64,000 bases of DNA. Source: Linyphia triangularis (lineage: Eukaryota; Arthropoda; Arachnida; Araneae; Linyphiidae). This document shows, in pieces, positions 1-13,057 of this stretch (positions are counted from its first letter, which is position 1; every line of letters begins with the position of its first letter). A program made the position numbers and the translations under genes. A model generated the notes under the pieces. It was not told the origin of the DNA. It ran no database searches and saw only the letters and a list, made by a program, of their open reading frames with translations. The stretch spans positions 96,951,792 to 97,015,791 of the forward strand of contig OZ021724.1 of the NCBI GenBank assembly GCA_963978545.1, in the 5' to 3' direction.

Positions 1-480
1 CGCTGTCACTGACATTAAAACAGTCGCTTTTACACACGCTTCTATTATCGTTACGGAATACGAATAAACCACCTTGTAGGAATACAGTCTGGTTGAAATT
101 TGAATGATGCATTCGTTGAAGATAGAGATTGCATTTATCAAGTTTTAAGGGTTGTCACTAAAAGCCGCTTTTACACGTGCTCCTGTTAGCGCTAGGTATT
201 ACTAATAAATCTATTTCCCGTCATCAATGAAATTGAAACTTCGATGGTACATTCTTTGTTGTTGATAATGTTTTCAAGTTTTAGGACTGTCACACAAATG
301 ACGCTTCTACACACGTTTCTATTGCCTTACGTCAGACTTAATAGCTGTTACTCCCATTCTATTATCCAGATACTTTTTAATTCAAATATATTCAATCTGG
401 CGAGATTTAATGAATGAAACCCCCTTCCCCTATTATGGTTATCGAGGTAAAATCTTCGGAGGGCTAATTAACCCACTTTC
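1..480. repeat. Diverged tandem repeat, ~135-150 bp unit
   Basis: Related blocks recur at about 28, 170 and 303. Each has a core like TTTTACACACGCTTCTATT, followed by AATAAACC-type and CCCGTCAT-type words and then an ATCAAGTTTT-type word. The same unit appears alone near 6880-7140 and again near 29720-30200, so it is a dispersed repeat that is tandem here. No coding potential was seen. Positions 481-865 hold no recognisable gene. Confidence 0.6.
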
Positions 481-865
481 CCGTCATTCAATCGAGCTGA
501 ATCTTGGAAAATAGACTCGTCGTGGATGACAATGTTTTTAATCAAGTTTTGGGAGAAGAAAAGAAGTTGATAAAGAATTTGGGATGGATCTTTAGTGCTC
601 AGTGGTCAAACACAATGAAAACCCGATCGGAGCTCAATAAATTACAATTACTCATAAAAATTGGCAATGCAAATAAAGGATTTATATTAAATTTTGTTTT
701 TATTGGTTATGTTATTTCCATATTTTTAATTTTTAAAATACAGGGGGTGCAAGTGCATTCCTGCTGCCAAAGCAAAATTCGGGAATTTCTATTTTTATAA
801 ATTGGTTGGCAGAGTAAAATACGGTTGGTTAAGAGAATTCCCAGTGAGGATAATTTTCTATTACT

Positions 866-1219
866 CGCTATGTTACAATCTTCTAGCACAGTGCATTTAG
901 AAACTACTTTCTATAAAACCTTGTCATTTGGTGAGTAGGTACGAAAAAGATCACCTAATGAAATGACATCAGTTGTTTTCCTTTAATGTCTATCTATTAT
1001 AAAATGAAAATTAAAATAGCAAATGACTAAACCAGGTGGAGCCCCTGTATATGCATTGACGTAAGGATTTCAAACATAAAATAAAATATGAGACGCTGTT
1101 TTAGAGTTTTTAATTTGTCATTTCATTAGGAGGTCATTTTCGTACCTACTCACCAAATTTCACGCTTTTATACAAAGTAGTTTCTAAATGCACTGGGCTA
1201 GAAGATTGTATCATAGCGT
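866..1219. repeat. Long inverted repeat (~103 bp arms)
   Basis: The arm at about 866-968 is the imperfect reverse complement of 1117-1219. Both contain CAATCTTCTAGC, CAGTGCATTTAGAAACTACT and GGTGAGTAGGTACGAAAA when read in one orientation. The spacer is about 150 bp. This is a foldback or MITE-like structure; no target-site duplication was identified. Confidence 0.75.
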
Positions 1220-4200
1220 GTCTAGGGAATGATCCTTTATTAGGACTACTTCTTAAAGCACGTGCGAAAAAACGACTTTTGAGACAATAATGAGAATCTT
1301 GATGTAACTTAGTATTAAAAATCCTACATCTTTCAAGCACAAGCGTGCATTACTTTCTAATTTAAATTCATTTGTATTTTTGAATGTACATTTGTGTTAT
1401 TGTAAGTACTTTGATACAGTAAAAGCGATTCAATTAAAAAAATTTTTCCACTTTTGATCCTACTATTTTAAAATATACATTTAATTTTTTTTTTTTATAG
1501 ATTTTGATTAATGAAGAAAGTTAATTAGTTAGCTTGTTAGGCGTGCTTTTGTTTTGGTCTTGAGTTTTGTTAAAATTTCAGCTCACTTTCTGACGGGAAT
1601 TTTCGAATGCAGTTAAAATGTTTTAATCTTAATTGTACTTATATTAATAATTGATTGAAGCTCATTTTTACAAGTTCAGGGCTTTATTTTTTTTAGTTTC
1701 ACTAATGTAAATATTGCCACATTTAAAATATATAAAATCTAAGGACTAAAGCAGTTTTTGGCTTGTAGCTCTGAGGCAAGAAATTCATCTTGCAAGCATG
1801 CGAAATCTTTCGGAATTAAGTCCCAGTTGTGTTCTGTAATATATTATTAAGCAGACGCAATGGCGATTGTCTGGCTGCCTGGTAGGAGTTTATCAGGTTT
1901 TCCTCCATTTAAGACGACAGTTTCCCTTTTGAAAGTCCTTCCAGAAATCTATCCCCTGAATCGCATTGTGTTGATGTTTCGACGCAGTACAGCTTACAGT
2001 GTAAATTTTAATGATTTAATTCCAATACAATCTATTCAAAATCAAATACATTCAACCAACTTAATTACAATTTTCTAGTTAAATACTTCACCAATTCCTT
2101 CAATTCCAAACTCCTGTATGCGCGAATAAGTTTCCCGTTTCTGGCTACACAGATCCGCGTGATTTTAGACCAGGGAAGGTTTGGGGTTTATCCATATCGA
2201 CTTTCGGTTCATAAATCTTGTCGACCTTAAGTTGCAAGCCTTGAAAGCAACCTTCGCTTACATATCCGGAGTACAATTACATAATGTGGTAAAATTACTT
2301 TGATTTCTGCACTCGTCCGGTCGTTTTCGAGGTCGTATTTTAATGTCTGGTCCACTGATATATCCCGTTAGTCTTAATTGTCACTTTGCTGCGAATTTTC
2401 TCAGGCATGCAGTGGTGACTAAATTGTTCAGGAAGTAACTAATTTTTGAGAACCTTCAAGAAATAGATTGTTATTGGCTTAAAGTTTGAGTGCACATGTG
2501 CTAAATTGATGACTTGGTCATTAATGTTTTTTTTTTTTTTTTTTACTGTGGTTATTTCAAATTATCCGATTTCTAAGCTATGAAACAAATGGTTCTGTTT
2601 GTCTTTCAAGATCCGGCCTTCAGAAATATTCTAAGTTCAGCTCCCTTATTTTTAGAACGATATGTTCTTCCGCTTCACAGTTACGAGTTCATTTATAACC
2701 CAGTAACACCACTTATGAAATAATTTTAATCCGATTATTATAACTCTTTTCCACTGATCCAACTAACTTCTAGAGCATGGTTATTTACATTAAGCAGGTG
2801 GCTTAACTATCACCATTGATATCTATTGCTGCAACTCTATTCTAAACCCAAATATTTAGCGCCTTTTGGTAACTAAGTGCAGTAGTTTAGTGTATAACAT
2901 ATTGAGGAAAATATTTTTTATTAAGGAGGGAGGGCTAAACCCTATACCCCCCCCCCCCACTCTTTCGGATATCCCCCTGGCTCCATTTGTTTGCAGAGCA
3001 AGTTGGTTGGTTTATACACCCAACGGGTTTTTCAAAAGTAATCCAACCAAGTCAAACCAAGCTTTCTTTGCTAAAATAGAGCGAGGGAGGAGGGTGTTTG
3101 AAATAAATTTTGAAATGGTTATTATAAGGTTACAACACGCTTTATATTTTATTAGTTATACTTTAATAATTTTGACTCGGATGATACGAAAATCTGTCCA
3201 ATTTTTCAAACTCCAATCATAAACACTTATCATAATCGACACGATTATTTACAGGAGGATGCAAAACGGCCAAGGTTCTTTAATCGATATTTCAAAAAAT
3301 AATTGAAATTCCTATTCACATTTTAAGTAATCGTTATGTATTTTCTCTTGCGAAAAATTGAAAGGCCATATTGGATTTCTTCTATGAATTATAACCACTT
3401 TTCTCAACTTTATTTTTAATTTCCAAAAGTGAAACTCCGGGACCCTTTCATAGGTTACAGAAAAAGAGTTTTGAAATTTCGTTACACACTAATCTCGCAC
3501 GATATCGCAAACTATTAAACATATTTCCAAGTCTGACCACATGCTTGCCCTAATACCTTTGGCCTTGTCACTACCCTGGCGTCGAGAAAAACTACCCAGA
3601 CGATACAACCAACCCGGGTCACCGAACCGCCAGTTGCACCCTTTCTCAACCTCAGTCTCACACCAGTTGACCCCCCCCCCCCTCCCGGTATTATAAGGTT
3701 CTTGGATCGTTTAGTCTGTTTTTCTAAAGGTTCAAGGCGAGGCGTGTGCTTCCAAGGTCGCTGTCCCTTCTTCCCAGTTAATGTAAACAAAGGAGTTCGG
3801 GGTTTTGGAGCCTCACTGCTGCCTCATGAGTTTAACACGCGAGGTATGTGATCGAGTCTACATTGCGTGTCCCCAGTGTTTGTCTCTTGTTGATGTTTGC
3901 AATCGCATTTATCTTGAATTGTCTATTTCTAGATTATGTATTCTAAAGTAAAGTTCGGCTTCGCTTTTACTCGTAATTACTAAACCGACCGTTCTTTAAG
4001 GGGTCATTTAACCCTAAAATTTCTAATATTCCATCCCTTTTTTTTTTTGTCCCTATAATTATACTTGAATTTTTTGATAATTTGAAGAAAAAAAAATTAA
4101 AAACCTCGAAAATTCTCAGATTTTCCTCTAAAACCCGCGAAAAAACCCAGATAATCCTCTCTGAGAAGAAATTTTGTTCTGAAATTTTAATTGTTAATTC

Positions 4201-4292
4201 AATTTTTCGAAAATTGGCAGTTTTTTGCCGGCATTGAAACATGTTTTGAAAAGAATGTATATTAGGAGCCTATGTCAGATTTTAAAAGAAAT
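1220..4292. other. Gene-poor interval with no supported gene
   Basis: AT-rich with homopolymer runs, including a T tract near 2528 and C tracts near 2949 and 3669. A more GC-rich patch lies at about 3515-3860, ending in a donor-like GAGGTATGTG at about 3841. It could be an unrecognised promoter or 5' non-coding exon, but nothing confirms that. Open frames here are short and have no recognisable protein similarity. Confidence 0.5.
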
Positions 4293-4691
4293 GTCCCTAA
4301 AACTTTAGGACTGGTCCCTAAAACTTTAGGACTGGTCCCTAAAACTTTAGGACTGGTCCCTAAAACTTTAGGACTGGTCCCTAAAACTTTAGGACTGGTC
4401 CCTAAAACTTTAGGACTGGTCCCTAAAACTTTAGGACTGGTCCCTAAAACTTTAGGACTGGTCCCTAAAACTTTAGGACTGGTCCCTAAAACTTTAGGAC
4501 TGGTCCCTAAAACTTTAGGACTGGTCCCTAAAACTTTAGGACTGGTCCCTAAAACTTTAGGACTGGTCCCTAAAACTTTAGGACTGGTCCCTAAAACTTT
4601 AGGACTGGTCCCTAAAACTTTAGGACTGGTCCCTAAAACTTTAGGACTGGTCCCTAAAACTTTAGGACTGGTCCCTAAAACTTTAGGACTG
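4293..4691 (+). repeat. 21-bp minisatellite, 19 near-identical copies
   Basis: The unit GTCCCTAAAACTTTAGGACTG is repeated 19 times, with diverged copies continuing to about 4790. Each unit contains the inverted repeat CCTAAA-AC-TTTAGG, so each could form a small hairpin. Because the unit is a multiple of three, the array keeps an open frame encoding VPKTLGL repeats. I regard that frame as a by-product. The homogeneity implies recent amplification or conversion. Confidence 0.95.
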
Positions 4692-5315
4692 ATTCCTAAA
4701 ATGTTTGGTATTCTAAAATTTTAGGAATCGTCCCTAAATTTTTTGAAATACCCTTAAAATGTTCGGAATTATTCCTAAAATGTTACTGAATTTTTTTTTA
4801 ATTATTCCTACAATTCTTCTATCTAATTTTATTTAGAAAACTCACTGCCCTCACTGTCCTTTACAAAATATTTAATATTTGTACATAAAGTGAAATACCT
4901 TTCTGTTTAAAAACCATTTATCCCAGTGAATCAATGTTGTCGTTATTCCCGATCGGTTTTGGAACGTTCTTTTGTCTGAAATTTCCGTTCAAAGGGCTGC
5001 TAAAATATTTAGTTTAGCCTTGTGTCGATTGCATTTGATCTGACGGGTGATTTTGTCGCGTCTCCCTATTTCTAGATTTGTATGTCAAATATATGGTTTT
5101 TCCTGCAGAAACTTTTATATGGCACCTTCATTTGGCATGCATCCCTTATGTGCATCACTTGCAGATGTTCAAATGAACCTAAATTTTTGTTGTATTTTTA
5201 AATCTTTATTTATGTACTGATGTCAGTTTTCTCATGGTACTGTATTAATTTAAACGCTTCGAGGTCCAGTGGAATTTTAAATTAAAATCCACGTCTATGA
5301 AGTTCATTCTTGGGT

Positions 5316-5466
5316 TGTTGGATGACAGCACAAACTTATTTCACTTTAGAAACTTGCTAGAGACAAGTATACATGACGAAGCAAAGCCAAGATTGATGAC
5401 TATAAGATTGATAATCGCCCATGTGTTTGTGTTTAAAGAGAAATAAGTTTGTGCTACTTTCCAACA
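5316..5466. mobile_element. Short MITE with ~27-bp terminal inverted repeats
   Basis: The left end begins TGTTGGATGACAGCACAAAC. The right end is the reverse complement of TGTTGGAAAGTAGCACAAAC, and the identity continues through TTATTTC. Total length is about 151 bp. No target duplication was clear, so the superfamily is unassigned. Confidence 0.7.
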
Positions 5467-8400
5467 TATTTCACTTAGCAGAAGGGTAAAAAGAAGCTAA
5501 TCGTGCCTAGTCAACCAGAAGTTTATGTCTGCTCCAGGCGATACTTTGCTCAGTTATGTAATCATAATTCTCATTCTAGTAGTTATGCAATTTTGTAAGG
5601 CTTATCCCAGTTATGTAATCCAATACAGAAGTCACGAAAAATAAAAAAAAAAGATAGCATTGATGTCAATAAATAAAAGATGAGATTTCTTCCCTTGTGA
5701 GATCTTTATTCACTCTTTTATCTTCATATCATCAGACACACCAATTCATTTTGGGAAAAATGTCTTCAAATCAAGGTTGTGTCCTGGTCACCTACGCCGT
5801 CTTTAATCTTGAGGGAGAAGATGTCATCTGACAAGCTTGGCCTTTCTCTTCGTTATTTTTCATTGAATGATATTTATGTCACTTTCTGTCCATACATTAT
5901 CGCCATACATGAAGGCGATTCATCAACTTTGATTGGTTCGTTTGTGCCGTGCCTGCTTTCCCTTGCAAAATTAATACTTACATTCTTCTGCGATGGATTT
6001 GTGAAAGTTTTCTGTGTTGTAATGGGGGAGAACTCTTACGAGACGGTTTTTTAAATTATTCAGATTCATAGATCAATAAAAAGCCTTGAAATCAATACGA
6101 GAAAGAATTACAGAGTTACCAAAACTTTTTGTGACAGTTTCAAGTAGGCGATAAATTTTGTCATGTCTTTATCGCACTTTGAGGAAAGAATGCCCTTTGT
6201 TACTGCTTGGCGACCGCAGATGCATTTGACACAACCTTCAAGCTTGATTCGATGTCGCCAAGGTCTAAATTGTTTCTTTGTCTCAAATATCACCAGTGAA
6301 TGCGAATTTTGTTATAAGTAACAAAAAAAAAAAAAAAACACAAAAGCTATCAATTCCGCTTCTGACCTCAAAAAGTATACTCTTTATCAATTAGCCTTGT
6401 TGGAAAATTGTTTACCCCTCGATTGTTTGCAAATATTGTTAAAAGCGAAGGATTGTTATTTGTTAACTTAACAAATTTTTTTTAAATGGGTTTTGGTTCT
6501 GAATTTATATGGAGAACTAGTTTGTTTGGTGATGTTCTAAGAATAGTGCGGAAATACTGTTCGAAAAATAGTGGTTTTGTAAACGAATGTCGAAATGATG
6601 TTCCGACGTGTCTGACTCATGTTCGTATCTCGGACATAAAATTACGTAACGCGCATGCTGTTGAAGTATTTGTGTGGTCTCGACTGTCGGGTTCCTTTGT
6701 GTGCGTTTTTTCATTTATTTGAAACACGAATGCGGATTATTCCCATATAAAAGACCTCCCGAAAGGGTACAATGGCAAGAATTGAGTCGAAAAGTGTCGA
6801 GGGGAAGAGGAGCAAAGAGCACATTGAAAAACCCTTTATATTAACTTTAATTTTGTGTTTCTTCACTAATCTGTGGGGGTCTAATTAATCCACTTACCGT
6901 CATCCAATTGAGCTGAAATTGGGTAGATAGATTCATTATCAATCACCATGTATTCTATCAAGTTTTGGGGTCTTCCACTAAAAGGCCGTCTTTACATACG
7001 CTTCTATTACCATATCGGAGGACTAATTAACTATTCAATCGTCATATAAATTGGTTGTTCTGGCATTCTCTATTAAGTTTTTGGGGCAAAAGGAAAAATA
7101 GTTGCTTAATGGCTTCTTCGTAATAGTCAAGTACCATGAAAACTCGATCTAATTACAAAATTGCTCAATTAAGTTGGCAATTCATATAAAGGATTTATTG
7201 TAAAAACTTTGTGTTTATGGGTTAATTTTTGTTATCATCGTTGGGGAGCCAAAGTGTAAAGAGAAGGGGGCAACTGACCAGTCATTAATATCTACCATTG
7301 TTCCTTCGGTTTTAAATGGTAGCGGGTTCTATTTTTTGTTTTTAAACACACTTGGGCACAGCTTACGATATATGGGAGTTTTTATGCAGAATTTTGATTC
7401 ATGATTTTTTTTTATTTTATCGCCAGACGAATAAATTAGTACTTTGTGCAATATTCTACTACCCAGGTTATATATTTTAAGCTACAAATGTACGCGTTTT
7501 GCATGTCATGGAAAATAGGCTTTTCTGTCAGCTGAAATTTCCTACCAAAAACAAACAAGAATAATCGTTTGGTAAACGCGTTATTCACACTCGATGACGT
7601 AAGAACCGTTACCCGAGCGTTACATCGGTAAAGAAACCTTGCAACCAGGCTGCGAAACCGACGATTAAATCCTTTCCTAATGGGCTGTGGAAAAACTAGT
7701 TATCGATTTTCAGACCATATTCCTTCGCCAAATTTCGTTAAAAAAAAATCGAAGAAAAGGCTGATTATTTGGCGCGAAGTTTTATTCTCAATGCCGAATC
7801 GTTACACGCACCGACACTTCTTGTAACATTCTTCAACCTTTTTTTTTTTCCACGCAGCAGTGTTTCCTTGGCAGAAAGTAGGCCGAGTTCTCATTCCGTT
7901 TGTTTTGGTTCGGGGTCTTTTTGTGTTTTGGCTTCATTTCCAATCCAGTGCTTCCAGGTTTCAGGTATGTAGAAGTTCCCATGCGGTCATTACACAATTG
8001 TTTTGCTGCGCTTTTTTTGTGCGCTTGAGTCTATGCGACCCCGATTTCTGAGTGTTTGTAAACATATCCATGCGATTGGGAACGGAAACTACTGTGCAAT
8101 TTAGCGGAATATTCCATATTGTTCATTTGCGGATTTTGCTTTTCCCGTGTTAATTTGATGCATTTTCAGTAATGTAACCATTTTTTAAGCAACATCTAAA
8201 CAGGTAACTAGATATTTTGTTAAATTTCTTTTTACGTGTACAGTATAACGAATTTTTCTACGGGTAATGTACATTTATTTCAAATAAAATATCTAAACTT
8301 ATTATAATACCTAAACAGTAATAACGTAATGCGCATCAAATGCATTTCATAGACGGAATGTCACTCGTTTGTAAAATGCATCTGTTGTCACTCGCCTGTA

Positions 8401-9507
8401 AATATACTAGTTTTATTCGTTGGAATTTTATATATTTTAGTGAATAAGAATATAGGATCTGTATAGAGTGTTAGTTATTTTTGCAGCAGTTTTACTGTAA
8501 TTTTATAAATTCTTTGGGAACAGAAATACTGACAAATGACGATACTTTCATTAATTTTTCTTATAATTTATTTGAGCAAGATTAACTTGTACTGCATGAA
8601 ATTATTTGATAATTAGAACTTTAATTAAAAATTTGTAAATATATGATTAAACTAATAAACCCCCCCCTCCTCCACTCTTTTTGTAAAGTGATAAAATAAA
8701 TGTTGCTGATATACTTTGAAATTCTTTTCCTAAAAAAAAAACAAAAAAAAAACATTGGTAATTTAAGCAGAATAACTTCCCCCAATTCTTAAAATGAAAT
8801 GATTATATTGTGCATATTTTATTTCGAATTGAAAATAGTTTGTTTAAAGAGGGTGGGTTGAAATTCCAAGGTTTACAGTTTGGACTTTGAAAATAACGCC
8901 GTAATTTGTCTTTGTTGACACTTTATCAACTCTTCCGATAGCCCGTAGACTCCTTAAACACTTGTGTGTATCAATAACACTTAAACTGATTGTGTTGCTA
9001 TTTTAAGGCATTTTGTTGTGCAAGGGCAGTGCTTCTCTCATGCCACTGTTCTATTTATATCTCGTAGCACAAGGAAGAACAATTGATGATTCAATTGGTC
9101 ACACAGCTACGCAATAAACCAGATAACTACAGAAACAGTCCAGAATTGGGTTCTTGATTTTATATTCCAAGTGCATCGGTCTGCGAGACTTCCTTGGAAG
9201 CTGGATAGTGTTAAGGGATTTCACAAATATGGGTAAAACTCTTAACCGTTTATTAGTTTGTTTTGGTATCGGGTTAATAACTAAGCATTTTGTTAAACGC
9301 ACTTTAAAATCGCATTTATTCGAAAGGGCTAAGTTTTAATTAAAAAAAAATGATCTTTCCAGGAAACTGGCAGTGGAATTAGCACTTAACAAATTGCAAT
9401 GTTGCAAGGAAGGACCAATGAGTTTTTTTATTTGTATTTTGTACCCTTTCAAATTATCTTCAGGAAACGTTTTAAAATGTTGGTAAATACTAGGATTTAC
9501 CTATGAA
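5467..9507. other. Gene-poor interval with no supported gene
   Basis: A lone copy of the 1-480 repeat unit lies at about 6880-7140, recognised by CTAATTAATCCACTTACCGT and TACGCTTCTATTACC. Around 7840-7970 is a pyrimidine-rich stretch followed by a donor-like CAGGTATGTA; it might be a 5' non-coding exon of the downstream plus-strand gene, but this is unproven. The remainder is AT-rich without recognisable features. Confidence 0.45.
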
Positions 9508-10268
9508 CAGGGTTTCCGCGCATATGGAAAGTCAGGAATTTGGACATTAGGTAAATTTTGTCATGGAAAGTTATGGCCATTTTTTTGGCTCAAAATCATA
9601 AGTCATGAAAATGCAGTGAATTCGTGGATTTCTAAGCATTTTAAGTAAAATCACGTAACTGTGACGTCATGATCGCTATTCAGCTCATCGAAAATTCAGT
9701 TACGTTTTTATTTATGGTTTGACTGAAACAACGGTCACAGTTTAAAACCGCGGCCAATGAAAACATTTCTGAACTCGAAATTTGTGGTATCACACGAGTA
9801 AGGTCTCATAGGTGAAAAAAAGATTTCATGAGATCCGAAATGAACAGTTTTGATAAGCTTGTGTTTACATTTTTTTAATGTTTTTTCCATCTTCTGTTTT
9901 GCATTGTTGACATCAAAACATTTGGATTTTGATATAATTTATTATTATTGACTTATTCTTTCTTCAAATATTTCTTTATTATTAAAGTTTGATTAGCTTT
10001 TTTAACACTGAAATATCAAAGAATGAAAAATTATTTTCCCCTCTTTCTTCTGATTTGGAAGTTATGAAACAAGGATTTTTTACTTAATTTAAAAGAAAAA
10101 CTTTATAAAAATCATTTTATCGTACATTGACTTACTTACTATGTTCGTGTTAGTAAAATTCATATAGGTTATTGTTTTTGTGATTTGATTTCTTAAGTCA
10201 TGGAAAATTAATTCCTTCTGTCTTGGAAAGTCATGGATTTGTGACATTTTATTTTGTCCGAAACCCTG
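9508..10268 (+). mobile_element. CAGGGTTTCC-type non-autonomous DNA transposon, copy 1
   Basis: A 761-bp element starting CAGGGTTTCCGCGCATATGG and ending in GAAACCCTG. It is flanked on both sides by TATGAA (9502-9507 and 10269-10274), a 6-bp target-site duplication. The subterminal regions repeat words such as GTCATGGAAAGT. There is no transposase frame. Three other copies occur in the window at 11502, 33152 and 38579. Confidence 0.85.
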
Positions 10269-11501
10269 TATGAAAAGAGTTAAAAATTAATTTAAAAATA
10301 AAAGAACAAAACTGTTTTGTCGTAACTAACGGATATTACAAGTGTGCATTGTCAAACTACGGTACCAACGAATTGGGCTTAGTGCACAAAAGGAAAACTA
10401 AGCAAAAGCATTATTGAATAATATAGGAGTTCAAAATTATATTCTTTGGTTTCCTATGGAGTAACTCACCGGAAGAAAATTTACCATTTGCTACTTTTCT
10501 ATTATATATATGTATAAAAATAAAAAAAAAATGCAAAATGTCTTCTAACCATTTTAAGTTTTGACAAAACATTTGAAACTTAGTTTACAAATCTTTTCAA
10601 CTCTACAACTTAGCTTAAAACGCAAACATTCTCCACAAATGAAATTTTGCCATCTTATATTCCATAAAACGGTTTGTTATAACATTTTGAAGCATGTGAA
10701 GAAGATGCTTGACAAGTTCTTTTAATCTTACCGACTCTGGATGGTCAACAGTTGACAATGTTGAACATAAAATGTACCATTTCAGACTCGTTTCACTCTT
10801 TGGTTGGTATTCAGTTTATTCAACTTTTCCCCAAGAGTCGTAAACAAAGTTGTACGACCAGCTTTGTTTTATAGTGCGATTGCAGCATTGGGTTGCGCCT
10901 GACCAATCCCATACAAATTTTATGCTCGAGATCTCGTAGATTACTCAGATTTTGCTATCGGCGATGCCTTTAGTGTAGTCATTGAACTTGTATTTTGATT
11001 TCACTCAAACACTACTTGGAATTTTTTTTTTTTAGTAACGTGGATGCGAAAAGAGTGGACAAGTTGAAGGTTCTACCTTAGGCCGTTAAGGGATACAGAG
11101 AATGACTTATCTAGTTATCGGGACTTTATATTTCGGAACGTTGTCTTACAAGCTTCGCTATTTCAAAAAGAGTGTTAGAAGCGTTGACCATTAGACTTGC
11201 CGGGTCGCGCTTGTCGGGCTACTTAGTTGAAGTTTTACAGGTCGAGATTGCTGTTTGAAAAGGCCACCAACCTTTTCGATCTGTCTATTGCTTAGATATC
11301 GCACCCTTGCATCAAATGTTCGAAACTGACTTATAGTCTGTTAACTGACTGAAAGTCGAAACTGACTTGTATTGTTCTTCCAAATTAAATTCCTGGCCCT
11401 TGCACCAATAAAGTCCAACCAAATTAAAGTCCACGTAGTCTGTGGTTCTGTATACACTTTAACTCAAAATAAAAAATATTGAGCTGTGCAATATATATGA
11501 A
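10269..11501. other. Intergenic interval with no recognised feature
   Basis: AT-rich with scattered moderate-GC stretches (about 10740-11470). No conserved frame, RNA gene or repeat boundary was recognised. Confidence 0.4.
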
Positions 11502-12256
11502 CAGGGTTTCCGCGTATATAGAAAGTCAGGAAATGTCATGGAAAATCATGAATTTGGACATGGGGTAAATTTTGTCTTGGAAAGTCACTATTTTGAGCAA
11601 AAAAATAGCCATAAGTCATGAAAATACAGTTAATTTCATGGATTTTTAAACATTTTAAGTGTGAAGATGTCTCATTGAAAATTCATTTACGTTTTGACGG
11701 AAACAATGGTCACAGTTAAAAACCGCGGCCAAAGAAAACGTTTCTAAACTCTAAATTTGTGATATCACACGAGTAAGGTTTCATAGGGTGAAAAAAATTT
11801 CATAACATGAGAACTGAAATGAACAGTTTTAATAAGCTTGTGTTTAAATTTTTTTGTTTTTTTTTCATCTTTCTTCAGTTTTGCATTGATATCAAAACAT
11901 TTGATTTTTGATAATATAATTTATTATTATTGACTTATTCTTTCTTCAAATATTTCTTTAGTATTAAAGATTGATTAGCTTTTTTAACACTGAAATATCA
12001 AAGAATGGAAAATTATTATTCCCTTTTTCTTCCGATTTGGAAGTTGCTGAAACAAGGATTTTTTACTTAAATTTAAAATAAAACTTTATAAAAAAATCAT
12101 TTTATGGTACATTGATTTACTATGTTCGTGTTAGTAAAATTCATATGTTATTATTATTATTATATTTGTGCTTTGATTTCTTGAGTCATGGAAAATTATC
12201 TGCTTCAGTCCTGAAAAGTCATGGATTTGTGACATTTTATTTTGGCAGAAACCCTG
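11502..12256 (+). mobile_element. CAGGGTTTCC-type non-autonomous DNA transposon, copy 2
   Basis: A 755-bp sister of the copy at 9508, in the same orientation, with ends CAGGGTTTCCGCGTATATAG and AGAAACCCTG. Its flanks are again TATGAA (11496-11501 and 12257-12262). Sequence outside the 6 bp differs from copy 1, so the two are separate insertions at the same hexamer and not one duplicated segment. Confidence 0.85.
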
Positions 12257-12989
12257 TATGAAACACCAACGGTGTTTCAACGCAGTTGCATTCGTGTATA
12301 TGTCTTGAGCCATTAATAATAATGCCACCGAATCTTGCAGCAAAGAAAAAAAAAATCAATTAATTTTTTTAAAGAAATAGTACTGAAAGCCTAATTGACA
12401 TTGCACTTTGGTCCAGCTGAACTGACCAATTCGAGAAGTGTCTGTACTTCGATCTTTATGGCTATCGATTGCACAGAAGTGTCCACGAGGCCTTGATCAA
12501 GGCAAGTACCCTGCATCGCATGCAAAAGTGCGGTTCGCTATCGACACGTGTAACTCCAACAATGAATTCCGTGGTTATCGGTCTCTATCCCTGAACTCAC
12601 AATCTCAAGTTTATCTTTCTCTCCCCTTTTGTACATTACACAAGGCTGTCGAGTAGTTATTTTTAGTTATTCACTCGCTGGCTGTGCACTCTAGCAGACG
12701 CTTTTGTTTTTTGCTGTGATCTTCCTACCGCCTCAGTGTCTTGTCCTTAAGGAATTATATGCTAAGGTTGCGACTTTGAAGTGTTCGTTTCTCTTGAATC
12801 GCTTTGTGAAGGATTTTTTTTTTTTAAATATATAATTAGGTTTTTTGTGCGGAGTTTGGAATATATTAATTAGAAAGGTAAGCTTTTTTCGGTATCTTTG
12901 CGACTCGTTGATTTTTTGAATTTTGTGTATTGTGCGTAAGCATGAGGCTTTGGTGTAACTGTTAAATTGTGGAATTTGCAAAAGGCGAG
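12257..12989. other. Intergenic interval with no recognised feature
   Basis: A slightly GC-richer patch (about 12400-12660) has open frames on the plus strand but no recognisable protein similarity or splice structure. Confidence 0.35.
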
Positions 12990-13057
12990 AATGATTATGA
13001 TGAAGACAGTATTCATATTTTTCGATTTTTTTTTTATTTCTCTCCAGAGCTTCATTT

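Noticed and set aside
2866..3222. 118-codon frame with a proline run
   Set aside because: The proline run comes from a C homopolymer; the rest shows no similarity and no splice context.
3515..3860. GC-richer patch as a promoter or first exon
   Set aside because: There is a donor-like site but no evidence tying it to pinocchio 14 kb away, and no conserved motif. Kept only as a note.
4272..4724. Open frame encoding 19 VPKTLGL repeats
   Set aside because: The frame is a by-product of a 21-bp minisatellite. The edge copies lose the frame and there is no plausible start context or similarity.
7840..7972. Possible 5' non-coding exon ending CAG|GTATGT
   Set aside because: A single splice-like motif is not enough; no protein or transcript support.
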